Made by a program: the position numbers and the translations under genes. The notes below the pieces were generated by a model that had not been told where the DNA came from, made no database searches, and saw nothing but the letters and a program-made list of their open reading frames with translations. Shown piece after piece: positions 5,267 through 11,326 of a DNA stretch of 12,334 nt. The stretch spans positions 1 to 12,334 of the forward strand of contig CADCVI010000076.1 of assembly GCA_902806105.1 (NCBI GenBank), read 5' to 3'. How positions within the stretch are numbered: the first letter of the stretch is position 1; each line of letters opens with the position of its first letter. The stretch comes from an uncultured Rubrobacteraceae bacterium (GTDB lineage Bacteria; Actinomycetota; Rubrobacteria; Rubrobacterales; Rubrobacteraceae).

Positions 5267-7182
5267 GGCGTCTCTTGCCGCTGGCCGTGCTATTCCTCCT
5301 GCTCATCCCGGTCCTCGGCCTCGCGCCGGGTACGCAGACGAACGCCAGGCAGGCGGAGCGGGCGGCGAGCCTCGTCCCGGAGCTCTCCAGGTTTGTGGAT
5401 CGTCCGACGGTCGCGGCCTCGTCCGAGTACGACGTGGAGCGAGACCGGTGGCGCGTCGCCTTCGTGGAGGGGGCCTCGGGCAGCACGGTCGCGCGCGTCG
5501 AGGTCGTGGACGACACGCGGGAGACGCGCAACGTCTCGGTCTCCCCCACCGCGGAGACGCTCGCGTACCCCACGCTCTCGGAGGACGACGCGATAAAGGT
5601 CGCCACGGCGGCACCGGAGGTGCGCCGCGAGCTTCTGGAGCACCCGCCGTACACTTCGCGCGCCGAATACGACGAGGGTGAGTGGACCGTCCACTTCGAG
5701 GTCGAGGAGGAGGGCTCCATCGACGGCATGCCCGTCGGGGACGAGGGCCAGAAAGAGGTGGCGCGGGTAGGCGTCGACGACGAAACCTGGCAATCCAATT
5801 ACGTGTGGACCGGGGATCAGGTCGGGTGGCACATGGCCCGCGGCGACTACGGCGCCTACGGCAAGCAGGCGAACTACTGGTACGTCTGGGGCACCCTGGC
5901 CCTGCTCTTCGCCGCGGCCTTCTGGCGGACGGACAAGCTGCTCTCGCTGCGCAACCTCGACGTCGTGGCGCTCTTGGGCTTCCTCGTCTCGCACGGCTTC
6001 TTCCGGGACGGGGACTCGTTCTGGGCGGTCGTCCTGTGGTACCCGCCGCTCCTGTACCTGCTGGGACGGACGCTCCTGATGGGCTTCGGGTACGGCGAGA
6101 GGGTCGAGAAGACGAGCAACCTTCCGACCGCGGTCCTGTTCGTGCTGGCCGCCCTTGCGAGCGGGTTCGTGCTCGCCCTCAACCTCGACTCGCGCGTCAT
6201 AGACGTCGGCTACGCCGGGGTCGTGGGGGCGGACAGGATCCTGGACGGGACCCTCCCCTACGGGAACATGCCCGACGACGTCGGGACGGGGGACACGTAC
6301 GGGCCCTTGAACTACCTGATCTACGTCCCCTTCAACCTTATCTTCGGCTTCTCGGGCCAGTGGGACTTCCTTCCGGCGGCCCACGGAGCGACGATCTTCG
6401 CCTTCATCGTCGGGGCGATCGCCCTCCTCGTCGCCGGGTGGCGCTACGCGGGTCGCAAGGGGGCCGCCGCCATGTTCTTCGCCTGGGCGGTCTTCCCGTA
6501 CACGCTCTACTCGACGAACAACAACACGAACGACATCATCGTCGCCGCGGTCATGGCGATAGGCCTCGCGACCGCCACGATGCCCGTCGCGCGCGGCGCC
6601 ACGATAGCTGCCGGCTTCGCCACGAAGCTCTTCCCCCTCGTCCTCGCGCCCCTGTGGCTGCTCCACGACGGCTTCGACAGGCGCCGACGCCTCCTGCACT
6701 TTATCCTCGGCGGCCTCGCCGTCGTCCTCCTCAGCTTCTGGGTGCTCGCGCTGGGCGGCGACCCCGTGGGGGCCACGCAGCTCTTCTACGAGAAGACCCT
6801 CGCCTTCCAGGGGGAGAGGGAGACCCCGTGGACGATCTTCTCGCAGGTGCCACAGCTCGCCGTCCTGCAAGGCCCCATAGAGTTCGGGGCGATACTCCTC
6901 GCCTTCGTCGTCGCGGTCTTCCCGAGGAAGCGTACGGTCCGAAGGCTCGCCGCGTTCTCCGCCGCCCTCATCATCGCCTTCCAGCTCACCGTCAACTACT
7001 GGTTCTACCCCTACGTCATCTGGTTCGCCCCCTTCGCCTTTCTCGCCCTCCTCGTCGAGACGAACACCAAGACGGCGCTGGACCAGAGCCGCGACGAGAA
7101 GACCGCAGCAAGCGAGGATGCCGAGGATAAAGGTCAGGAGACCTCGCCGGGTGGCTTTGAGAAGCAAGGATCGGGGGGGTAG
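5263..7182 (+). CDS. GT-C membrane glycosyltransferase with N-terminal tandem PepSY-like extracytoplasmic region
   Basis: This 639-residue protein has three parts. Residues 1-22 are a signal peptide or anchor (MRRLLPLAVLFLLLIPVLG). Residues about 54-200 are hydrophilic and contain two PepSY-like repeats. Repeat 1 (54-95) has YDVERDRWRVAF then VARVEVVDDT; repeat 2 (134-182) has YDEGEWTVHF then VARVGVDDET and ends in VWTG. From residue 205 come about twelve membrane helices of GT-C type. The catalytic-type loop at about 307-350 has IDVGYAGVVGADRILDG, LPYG and GDTYGPLNY, and a membrane Lys-Pro motif (ATKLFP) matches the one in the preceding gene. The C-terminal tail is charged and probably disordered. 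The start GTG 5263 shares GTGA with the previous stop, so translation is coupled. A frame open back to 4501 is a shadow of the upstream gene: its protein there is Arg/Gly/Ala-rich and senseless. It probably works with the upstream enzyme on the same surface glycan or lipid; substrates are unknown. Confidence 0.85.
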   Translation: MRRLLPLAVLFLLLIPVLGLAPGTQTNARQAERAASLVPELSRFVDRPTVAASSEYDVERDRWRVAFVEGASGSTVARVEVVDDTRETRNVSVSPTAETLAYPTLSEDDAIKVATAAPEVRRELLEHPPYTSRAEYDEGEWTVHFEVEEEGSIDGMPVGDEGQKEVARVGVDDETWQSNYVWTGDQVGWHMARGDYGAYGKQANYWYVWGTLALLFAAAFWRTDKLLSLRNLDVVALLGFLVSHGFFRDGDSFWAVVLWYPPLLYLLGRTLLMGFGYGERVEKTSNLPTAVLFVLAALASGFVLALNLDSRVIDVGYAGVVGADRILDGTLPYGNMPDDVGTGDTYGPLNYLIYVPFNLIFGFSGQWDFLPAAHGATIFAFIVGAIALLVAGWRYAGRKGAAAMFFAWAVFPYTLYSTNNNTNDIIVAAVMAIGLATATMPVARGATIAAGFATKLFPLVLAPLWLLHDGFDRRRRLLHFILGGLAVVLLSFWVLALGGDPVGATQLFYEKTLAFQGERETPWTIFSQVPQLAVLQGPIEFGAILLAFVVAVFPRKRTVRRLAAFSAALIIAFQLTVNYWFYPYVIWFAPFAFLALLVETNTKTALDQSRDEKTAASEDAEDKGQETSPGGFEKQGSGG

Positions 7183-7185
7183 GAC

Positions 7186-7202
7186 CTGCCCCCCAAGGGC
7201 AG
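7186..7202 (+). terminator. possible U-less terminator hairpin after the glycosyltransferase pair
   Basis: CTGCCC (7186-7191) and GGGCAG (7197-7202) form a perfect six-base stem with a five-base loop, starting three bases after the TAG stop. No T-run follows, so it is not a classical intrinsic terminator. GC-rich actinobacteria often rely on such hairpins or on Rho. The remaining sequence up to rarA contains an AT-rich patch (7299-7325) and nothing I can name. Confidence 0.35.
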
Positions 7203-7318
7203 CGACCTCGCGCAGTTCGGGCTAGCGGGACTCGGGTACGAGCCCCCGGAGATAGAGCGCGGTGACGACGCGGATCGGCCGATGACCCGGCGCCTCGCGC
7301 TAAATTAGATAGCGGGAG

Positions 7319-7347
7319 AAAATTGGTCAGGGCCTGCTATCAGCCCT
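7319..7347 (-). terminator. possible terminator of rarA
   Basis: On the minus strand the arms AGGGC and GCCCT (7347-7343 and 7333-7329) enclose a nine-base loop that contains the rarA TGA. An RNA run of four U (7322-7319) follows after six bases. The stem is short and the U-run is displaced, so this is a weak intrinsic terminator at best. Confidence 0.3.
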
Positions 7348-8638
7348 CGTCCTCTCGCGCCTCGCGCTCCCTGCGCCAGCGCTCCACGCGCTCCCTGATC
7401 ACCGCCTCCGCACCCCTCTCCTTCGGCTCGTAGTAGATCCGCCCGGAGAGTTCGTCGGGGAGGTAGCGGTCGTTCATGCCCTCGGCGGGGTCGTCGTGGA
7501 GGTAGCGGTAGCCCGCGCCGTAGCCCTCGCCCTTCATCAGGCCGGTCGGGGCGTTCCTGAGGCTCAGCGGGACCTCGGGCTGCGGGCCGCGGCGGACGTC
7601 TTCGAGGGCGGCGCCTATAGCCTTGTAGGAGGCGTTGGACTTCGGGGCGGAGGCGAGGTAGGTAGTGGCCTGGGCGAGCGGGATGCGGCCCTCGGGCATC
7701 CCGACGAGCCGGACTGCCTCCATCGCCGCGACCGCGAGCGGCAGCCCGTGGGGGTCGGCGTTGCCGATGTCTTCCGAGGCCAGGATCACGAGCCGACGCG
7801 CGATAAACACCGGGTCTTCCCCCGCCTCGATCATGCGCGCGAGGTAATGGAGCGCCGCGTCCGGGTCGCCGCCGCGCACGCTCTTTATGAACGCGCTCAC
7901 GACGTCGTAGTGCTCCTCGCGGCCGTAGCGGAGCGCCCTCTCCCCAACCGCCGCCTCGACGTCCGCGACCTCGACCTTCCCCGGCGAGGAGCCCGCGGCA
8001 ACTTCTAGCGCGTTCAGGAGCCGACGCCCGTCGCCCCCCGAGAGCCCCATGAGGTAAGCCTCGGCCTCGGGAGAGACCTCGACCCCGAGCGCCTCTTTGC
8101 CCCTCAGCAGAAGGAGGTTCATATCGTCCTCGGAGAGCGGGCGGAGGCGGAGGACGCGCGAGCGCGAGAGGAGCGGGGCCGTCACCTCGAAGGACGGATT
8201 CTCCGTCGTGGCCCCAACGAAGTCCACGAGCCCCTCCTCCAGGGCGGGAAGGAGCGCGTCCTGCTGGGCCTTGTTGAAGCGGTGCACCTCGTCCACGAAC
8301 AGGAGCGTCCCCCGCCCCTCGTACTTGAGGCGCTCGCGGGCCGCGTCCAGGGCGCCGCGGAGGTCCTTGACCCCGCTCGTTACGGCGCTCAGGGGGACGA
8401 AAGCCTCCTCCGTCACGTCGGCCAGCGCGCGGGCCAGCGTGGTCTTGCCGGTCCCCGGCGGGCCCCACAGCACGATAACCCCGACCCTGCCCCTCTCGAC
8501 CGCCCGCCGCAGGGGCCTGCCGGGGCCGGTCAGGTGCTCCTGCCCAACGACGCCGTCAAGGTCCTTCGGACGCAGCCGCTCGGCGAGCGGGGCGCGGCGG
8601 GCGAGGGCGTCGGCGCCCTGAGAGTCGAAGAGATCCAT
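7340..8638 (-). CDS. rarA: replication-associated recombination protein A (RarA/MgsA), AAA+ ATPase
   Basis: This 432-residue protein is a full-length member of the RarA/MgsA/WRNIP1 family, clamp-loader-like AAA+ ATPases that act at stalled replication forks. The N-terminus has the family motif PLAERLRPKDLDGVVGQEHL. Walker A is GPPGTGKT (59-66), and Walker B is LLFVDEVHRFNKAQQDALLP (112-131), very characteristic of RarA. Sensor 1 is GATTENPSFEV (142-152) with arginine-finger candidates in SRSR (158-161). The C-terminal half carries the tetramerisation region, including IASEDIGNADP-like (LASEDIGNADP) and QATTYLASAPKSN. The ATG at 8638 lies six bases after a TATACT -10 element and has no Shine-Dalgarno, so the mRNA is probably leaderless. 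It is divergent from the 2'-5' RNA ligase-like gene and convergent with the glycosyltransferase pair. It is distinguished from RuvB and DnaX by the HRFNKAQQD and TTENPSFE motifs. Confidence 0.96.
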   Translation of the reverse strand: MDLFDSQGADALARRAPLAERLRPKDLDGVVGQEHLTGPGRPLRRAVERGRVGVIVLWGPPGTGKTTLARALADVTEEAFVPLSAVTSGVKDLRGALDAARERLKYEGRGTLLFVDEVHRFNKAQQDALLPALEEGLVDFVGATTENPSFEVTAPLLSRSRVLRLRPLSEDDMNLLLLRGKEALGVEVSPEAEAYLMGLSGGDGRRLLNALEVAAGSSPGKVEVADVEAAVGERALRYGREEHYDVVSAFIKSVRGGDPDAALHYLARMIEAGEDPVFIARRLVILASEDIGNADPHGLPLAVAAMEAVRLVGMPEGRIPLAQATTYLASAPKSNASYKAIGAALEDVRRGPQPEVPLSLRNAPTGLMKGEGYGAGYRYLHDDPAEGMNDRYLPDELSGRIYYEPKERGAEAVIRERVERWRREREAREDEG

Positions 8639-8644
8639 CCCGCA

Positions 8645-8650
8645 AGTATA
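8645..8650 (-). promoter_or_regulatory. -10 element of rarA (leaderless-type promoter)
   Basis: Read on the minus strand, TATACT ends six bases before the rarA ATG. It is the same hexamer as upstream of corA. No ribosome binding site lies between the two, so initiation on a leaderless transcript is the simplest reading. No clear -35 hexamer is visible. Confidence 0.55.
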
Positions 8651-8693
8651 TGGCCGGCGCCCGTTCGGGGTGGCGCGTCCCCGCCCGAGCCGC

Positions 8694-8699
8694 TATAAA
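8694..8699 (+). promoter_or_regulatory. -10 element of the 2'-5' RNA ligase-like gene
   Basis: TATAAA (five of six matches to the -10 consensus) lies in an otherwise GC-rich divergent intergenic region. Transcription would start near 8706, giving a leader of about 29 bases that includes the GAGGAGG ribosome binding site at 8723-8729. The -35 position has no good match. Confidence 0.45.
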
Positions 8700-8734
8700 A
8701 GGCCGGACCCGAAAGATCCCCCGAGGAGGCCCCC

Positions 8735-9259
8735 CTGGCTGCCGACGCCCGACAGGACGCGCCGTTTATCCTGACGCTGAAGATGGACGGCACGTCGCAG
8801 GAACGCTTCGACCGCCTGCGCGAGGCCCACTTCCCGCCCGAGCGAAACTACCTCTCGGCGCACCTGACGCTCTTCCACCACCTGCCCGCGGACCGCGAAC
8901 GCGAAGTCGTCGGAGAGATAGAAGGCGCCTGCCGCGGGCAGGCACCGATCACGCTCAGGGCGACGGGCCTCCTGTTCATGGGGCGCGGCGTGGCCTACAA
9001 GCTCGAAGCACCCCCGCTAGTCGCCCTCCGCAAACGCCTGGCGAGGGAGTGGGAGCCGTTCCTCACAAACCAGGACCGCCAGGGCCTTAGGCCCCACGTG
9101 ACCGTGCAGAACAAGGTCCCGCCGGAGAAGGCGCGCGCCCTGCACCGGGACCTTGAAAGCTCCTTCTCACCCTTCGAAATCCGCGGCGAGGGCGTAACGC
9201 TCTGGCGCTACCTAGGCGGGCCGTGGGAGGAGATCAAAACCTACCCGTTCGAAGCCTGA
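8735..9259 (+). CDS. 2'-5' RNA ligase / cyclic phosphodiesterase superfamily protein, probable CTG start
   Basis: This small protein belongs to the 2H phosphoesterase (2'-5' RNA ligase, LigT-like) superfamily. It has the two HxTx motifs that form the active site: HLTL (His 43) and HVTV (His 121, numbering from CTG). Other family marks are FPPERNYLSAHLTLFHHLP and the C-terminal ITLW-like strand VTLWRYLGGPWEEI. The first ATG in frame is 8783, but it has no ribosome binding site and would drop PFILTLK (residues 10-16), which looks like the conserved first beta strand of this fold. CTG 8735 restores it, giving 174 residues, and lies five bases after GAGGAGG (8723-8729). No ATG, GTG or TTG lies between the upstream in-frame stop at 8696 and 8783. 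Members act on 2'-5' linked or cyclic phosphate RNA ends; the actual substrate is unknown. It is divergent from rarA. Confidence 0.85.
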   Translation: MAADARQDAPFILTLKMDGTSQERFDRLREAHFPPERNYLSAHLTLFHHLPADREREVVGEIEGACRGQAPITLRATGLLFMGRGVAYKLEAPPLVALRKRLAREWEPFLTNQDRQGLRPHVTVQNKVPPEKARALHRDLESSFSPFEIRGEGVTLWRYLGGPWEEIKTYPFEA

Positions 9260-9335
9260 CGCCGAAACGTCCTCCCCGATCCGCCGCTACTGACTCGCAG
9301 CTATTATGCTTTGCGCAGGGGGCGGGAGAGGCGCC

Positions 9336-9358
9336 GAAAATACCCGAAGGCTCTCGGG
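9336..9358 (-). terminator. intrinsic terminator of the small minus-strand gene
   Basis: On the minus strand CCCGAG and TTCGGG (one G-U pair) form a six-base stem with the four-base loop AGCC (9358-9343), followed at once by TATTTTC. It begins seven bases after the stop codon of the 79-codon gene, which supports both calls. It also lies between two convergent genes. Confidence 0.6.
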
Positions 9359-9365
9359 CGCCCCG

Positions 9366-9605
9366 CTACCCTTCCTCGTAGTGCTCGTCGTGCTCGCGGC
9401 GCTGGCGGTCCATGCGGCGGGCGGCTTCGAGGACGTCGTCGGGGTGGAGGCTCGCCAGGGCGCCGGTCTCAAGTACCTGCTCCACGGAGTGCTCCGGGAT
9501 CATCATCCACTCCGCCGCGTGCGGCACCGGCAGGGGCTTGTTGCGCGCCCGATAAACCGCCCACACGACCCAGCGCCCCAACCGAGACCCGGACAGGAAC
9601 CTCAA
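9366..9605 (-). CDS. small hypothetical protein, 79 residues
   Basis: I do not recognise this protein. It is charged and cytoplasmic in character, with a basic N-terminus (RFLSGSRLGRWVVWAVYRAR). A middle section, HAAEWMMIPEHSVEQVLETG, is followed by LHPDDVLEAARRMDRQRREH, which looks like a short helix-rich domain, and an acidic end. Evidence that it is real: the TTG start at 9605-9603 has a strong GGGAGGTG (9619-9612) eight bases upstream, the composition looks like a normal protein and unlike the Arg/Pro/Gly-rich shadow frames, and an intrinsic terminator follows directly after the stop. Opposite-strand frames over the same DNA (9306-9749) lack these signals. It is divergent from the SDR gene and shares its control region. 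Function unknown. Confidence 0.6.
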   Translation of the reverse strand: MRFLSGSRLGRWVVWAVYRARNKPLPVPHAAEWMMIPEHSVEQVLETGALASLHPDDVLEAARRMDRQRREHDEHYEEG

Positions 9606-9634
9606 CTCCTACACCTCCCAGACGAACTGCCTCC

Positions 9635-9729
9635 GATACGAGCAGGAGTATCGCATCTGTCCCCGCCGCGAGCACCGGGCGGATACGCCCCTGTAGAATC
9701 CCTCCTTCAGAGATACGAAGATAGATACG
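9635..9729. promoter_or_regulatory. GATACG-rich control region between divergent genes
   Basis: The hexamer GATACG occurs at 9635, 9682, 9712 and 9724. The last two form an imperfect 12-base tandem unit that begins AGATACG each time. The first belongs to a perfect inverted repeat, CGATAC (9634-9639) and GTATCG (9648-9653), eight bases apart. The repeats lie between the small minus-strand gene and the SDR gene and end at the SDR ribosome binding site. They look like binding sites for a regulator, but no regulator gene is present in the window. A weak -10-like TAGAAT (9694-9699) lies between the copies. Confidence 0.4.
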
Positions 9730-9738
9730 GGAGGCCGG

Positions 9739-10491
9739 ATGAAGCTTGAGAACGGGGTGGCGGTCGTTACGGGCGGGGGTAGCGGCATCGGGAGGGCCAC
9801 GGCGCTGAAGTTCGCCCGCGAGGGGGCGAGGGTCGTCGTCGCGGAGTACAACGACGAGACCGGCACCGAGACCGCTCGCAATGTCGAGGAGGCGGGCGGC
9901 GAGGCTTTGTTCGTGCACACGAACGTCGCGGTCTTCGAGGAGGTCGAGGCGGCCGTGGAGCGGGCGGTGGAGGCTTACGGCTCCCTCGACGTGATGTTCA
10001 ACAACGCTGGCACCGGGCACTATGCGCCGCTCCTGGAGCACGAGCCCGGCGATTACGAGCGGGTGGTGCGGGTCAACCAGTTCGGCGTTTACCACGGGAT
10101 ACTCGCCGCCGGGCGCAAGATGCGCGACCTCGGGGTTGGGGGCACGATCGTGAACACCGCGTCGGTATACTCGTTCTACGCCACGCCGGGGGTGTTCGGG
10201 TATCACGCGGCGAAGGGTGCCGTGAAGATCATGACGCAGGCCGCGGCCCTGGAGCTCGCGCCGTTCGGCATCCGGGTAGTCGCGGTGGCGCCGGGGGCGG
10301 TCGACACCCCGATCATCCAGGGCTACAAGGACATGGGCATGAACGACGTGCTCGCAAACGCGCAGATGCGCCGCAAGATAATCTCCCCCGAGGCGATAGC
10401 GAACGTCGTAGCCCTCCTCTGCACGGACGAGGCCGACGCCATAAACGGCTCGACGGTGATGGCCGACGACGGCAACGCCGAGTTCAAGTAG
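9739..10491 (+). CDS. short-chain dehydrogenase/reductase (classical SDR)
   Basis: This 250-residue classical SDR is an NAD(P)-dependent oxidoreductase with a Rossmann fold. Visible motifs are the cofactor loop TGGGSGIG (11-18), an acidic Glu 36 at the end of the second strand (VVVAEYN) that favours NAD over NADP, NNAG (88-91), and the catalytic tetrad Asn 113, Ser 142, Tyr 155 and Lys 159 (YHAAK). APGAVDTP (184-191) follows. Length and motif order are complete, so the enzyme should be active. Substrate cannot be predicted: sequences of this type include alcohol, 3-oxoacyl and cyclopentanol-type dehydrogenases. ATG 9739 is preceded by GGGAGG (9729-9734) at good spacing. The upstream region holds four GATACG copies. 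The next gene begins 14 bases after the stop and may be co-transcribed. Confidence 0.92.
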   Translation: MKLENGVAVVTGGGSGIGRATALKFAREGARVVVAEYNDETGTETARNVEEAGGEALFVHTNVAVFEEVEAAVERAVEAYGSLDVMFNNAGTGHYAPLLEHEPGDYERVVRVNQFGVYHGILAAGRKMRDLGVGGTIVNTASVYSFYATPGVFGYHAAKGAVKIMTQAAALELAPFGIRVVAVAPGAVDTPIIQGYKDMGMNDVLANAQMRRKIISPEAIANVVALLCTDEADAINGSTVMADDGNAEFK

Positions 10492-10505
10492 GACGGAGAC
10501 CTCCA

Positions 10506-10883
10506 ATGCCCGCGTGTACAATAACGCGCGTGAAAGAGCGGGACTTCGACGAGCTCGTTGAACGAGCGCTGGAGGATGTGCCCCCGGAGATCTCCGAACT
10601 CCTGGAGAACGTCGTCATAGTGGTGGACGACTGGCCGGAGGAGCACATGCTCGCGAAGGGCGAGAACGACACGCTCTACGGACTCTACGAGGGGGTGCCC
10701 ATCACCGAGCGCGGCTCAAACTACTACGGTCTGCCCGACAAGATCACGATCTTCCGCGGCCCCCTGGAGCGGGACTTCCCGCCCGAAGATCTGGAGGAGG
10801 AGATCCGGGTGACCGTCTTCCACGAGATCGCCCACTACTTCGGCTTCGACGAGGACCGGATCGAGGAGCTGGGATGGGGCTGA
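10506..10883 (+). CDS. minimal zincin-like metallopeptidase family protein (HExxH)
   Basis: This small protein (125 residues from ATG 10506) belongs to the DUF1025/Zincin_1 family of minimal gluzincin-like proteins. The signature HEIAHYFGFDEDRI is near the C-terminus, with HExxH as the predicted zinc site and acidic residues in the following DEDRIEELG. The N-terminal FDELVERALEDVPPEI and the central NVVIVVDDWP fit the family. Peptidase activity has not been established for most members. Two starts are possible. ATG 10506 has GGAG (10495-10498) seven bases upstream. GTG 10530, giving 117 residues beginning MKERDFDELV, fits the usual short N-terminus of the family and lies seven bases after TACAAT, suggesting a leaderless promoter. 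The 3' end overlaps the next gene by ten bases. Confidence 0.87.
   Translation: MPACTITRVKERDFDELVERALEDVPPEISELLENVVIVVDDWPEEHMLAKGENDTLYGLYEGVPITERGSNYYGLPDKITIFRGPLERDFPPEDLEEEIRVTVFHEIAHYFGFDEDRIEELGWG
10517..10522 (+). promoter_or_regulatory. possible internal -10 element for the zincin gene
   Basis: TACAAT (five of six matches to the -10 consensus) ends seven bases before an in-frame GTG at 10530, the same geometry as at corA. It would give a leaderless transcript for the zincin/SRPBCC/TatA trio independent of the SDR gene. It lies inside the longer version of the reading frame. Confidence 0.35.
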
Positions 10884-11326
10884 ACGACGGGGCGAAGGGC
10901 CCCGTGACCGTCGAGCAGCACGTCGACGCCCCGGCCGCGAACGTCTCCTCCTACATCAGCGACTTCCGCAACGCGAAGGAGTGGATGGTCGGCGTCGAGG
11001 GGATCGAGAAGCTCTCCGAGGACTCCTACCGCCTGATGCTGGAGAGCCCGGTCGGCCGCCTCGAGCCCGAGGCGAGGGTCCTTGAGCACGGCAACGGCCT
11101 CATCCGCTGGTCGTACCTCACGACGATCGAGGGCGGCGGCGAGGTGACGGTTGCCCCGGCGGAAGGCGGGGCCTCGTGCGTCGTCTCCTACACAGGCGAC
11201 TTCAGCCTCAAAAACAAGGCCCTGATGCGCGCCGCCCGCTTCGTCGGCATCGAGCGCTTCGCCCGGGGCAACGCCGAACGCTCCCTCACGCGCCTCAAGC
11301 AGCTCATGGAAGCCCGGCGCTACTAG
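10874..11326 (+). CDS. SRPBCC (START/Bet v1-like) family protein
   Basis: This 150-residue protein has the pattern of the SRPBCC helix-grip fold. An N-terminal strand (VTVEQHVDAPAANVSSYISD) carries the usual 'APA..V..YI.D' phrase. Next are FRNAKEWMVGVEGIEKL and alternating strands with RWSYLTTIEGGGEVTVAP and GASCVVSYTGDFSL. It ends in the long C-terminal helix (about 125-148, ending LTRLKQLMEARR) that closes the ligand cavity. Such proteins bind or cyclise hydrophobic ligands; the ligand here is unknown. ATG 10874 overlaps the zincin gene by ten bases, with GAGGAG (10863-10868) five bases upstream inside that gene. The stop TAG shares one base with the GTG start of the next gene, so all three are translationally coupled. 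Confidence 0.8.
   Translation: MGLNDGAKGPVTVEQHVDAPAANVSSYISDFRNAKEWMVGVEGIEKLSEDSYRLMLESPVGRLEPEARVLEHGNGLIRWSYLTTIEGGGEVTVAPAEGGASCVVSYTGDFSLKNKALMRAARFVGIERFARGNAERSLTRLKQLMEARRY

Noticed and set aside
5290..7167. A 625-codon open frame on the minus strand opposite the second glycosyltransferase
   Set aside because: Its protein is an Arg/Glu/Gly/Asp/Val mix without hydrophobic core patterns or motifs, and it lies exactly opposite a gene with clear membrane helices. It is a GC-bias shadow.
7186..7308. A 40-codon frame with a CTG start right after the glycosyltransferase stop
   Set aside because: An open frame of this length is expected by chance at this GC content, the CTG is inside a hairpin, and there is no homology I recognise.
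9306..9749. Plus-strand frames between the RNA ligase-like gene and the SDR gene
   Set aside because: They lack ribosome binding sites and have Pro/Arg/His-rich sequence, while the minus strand has a start signal and a terminator.
9609..9920. Minus-strand frame running from inside the SDR gene through the intergenic region
   Set aside because: Most of it is antisense to the SDR Rossmann motif, with Ser/Pro/Ala-rich composition and no start signal.
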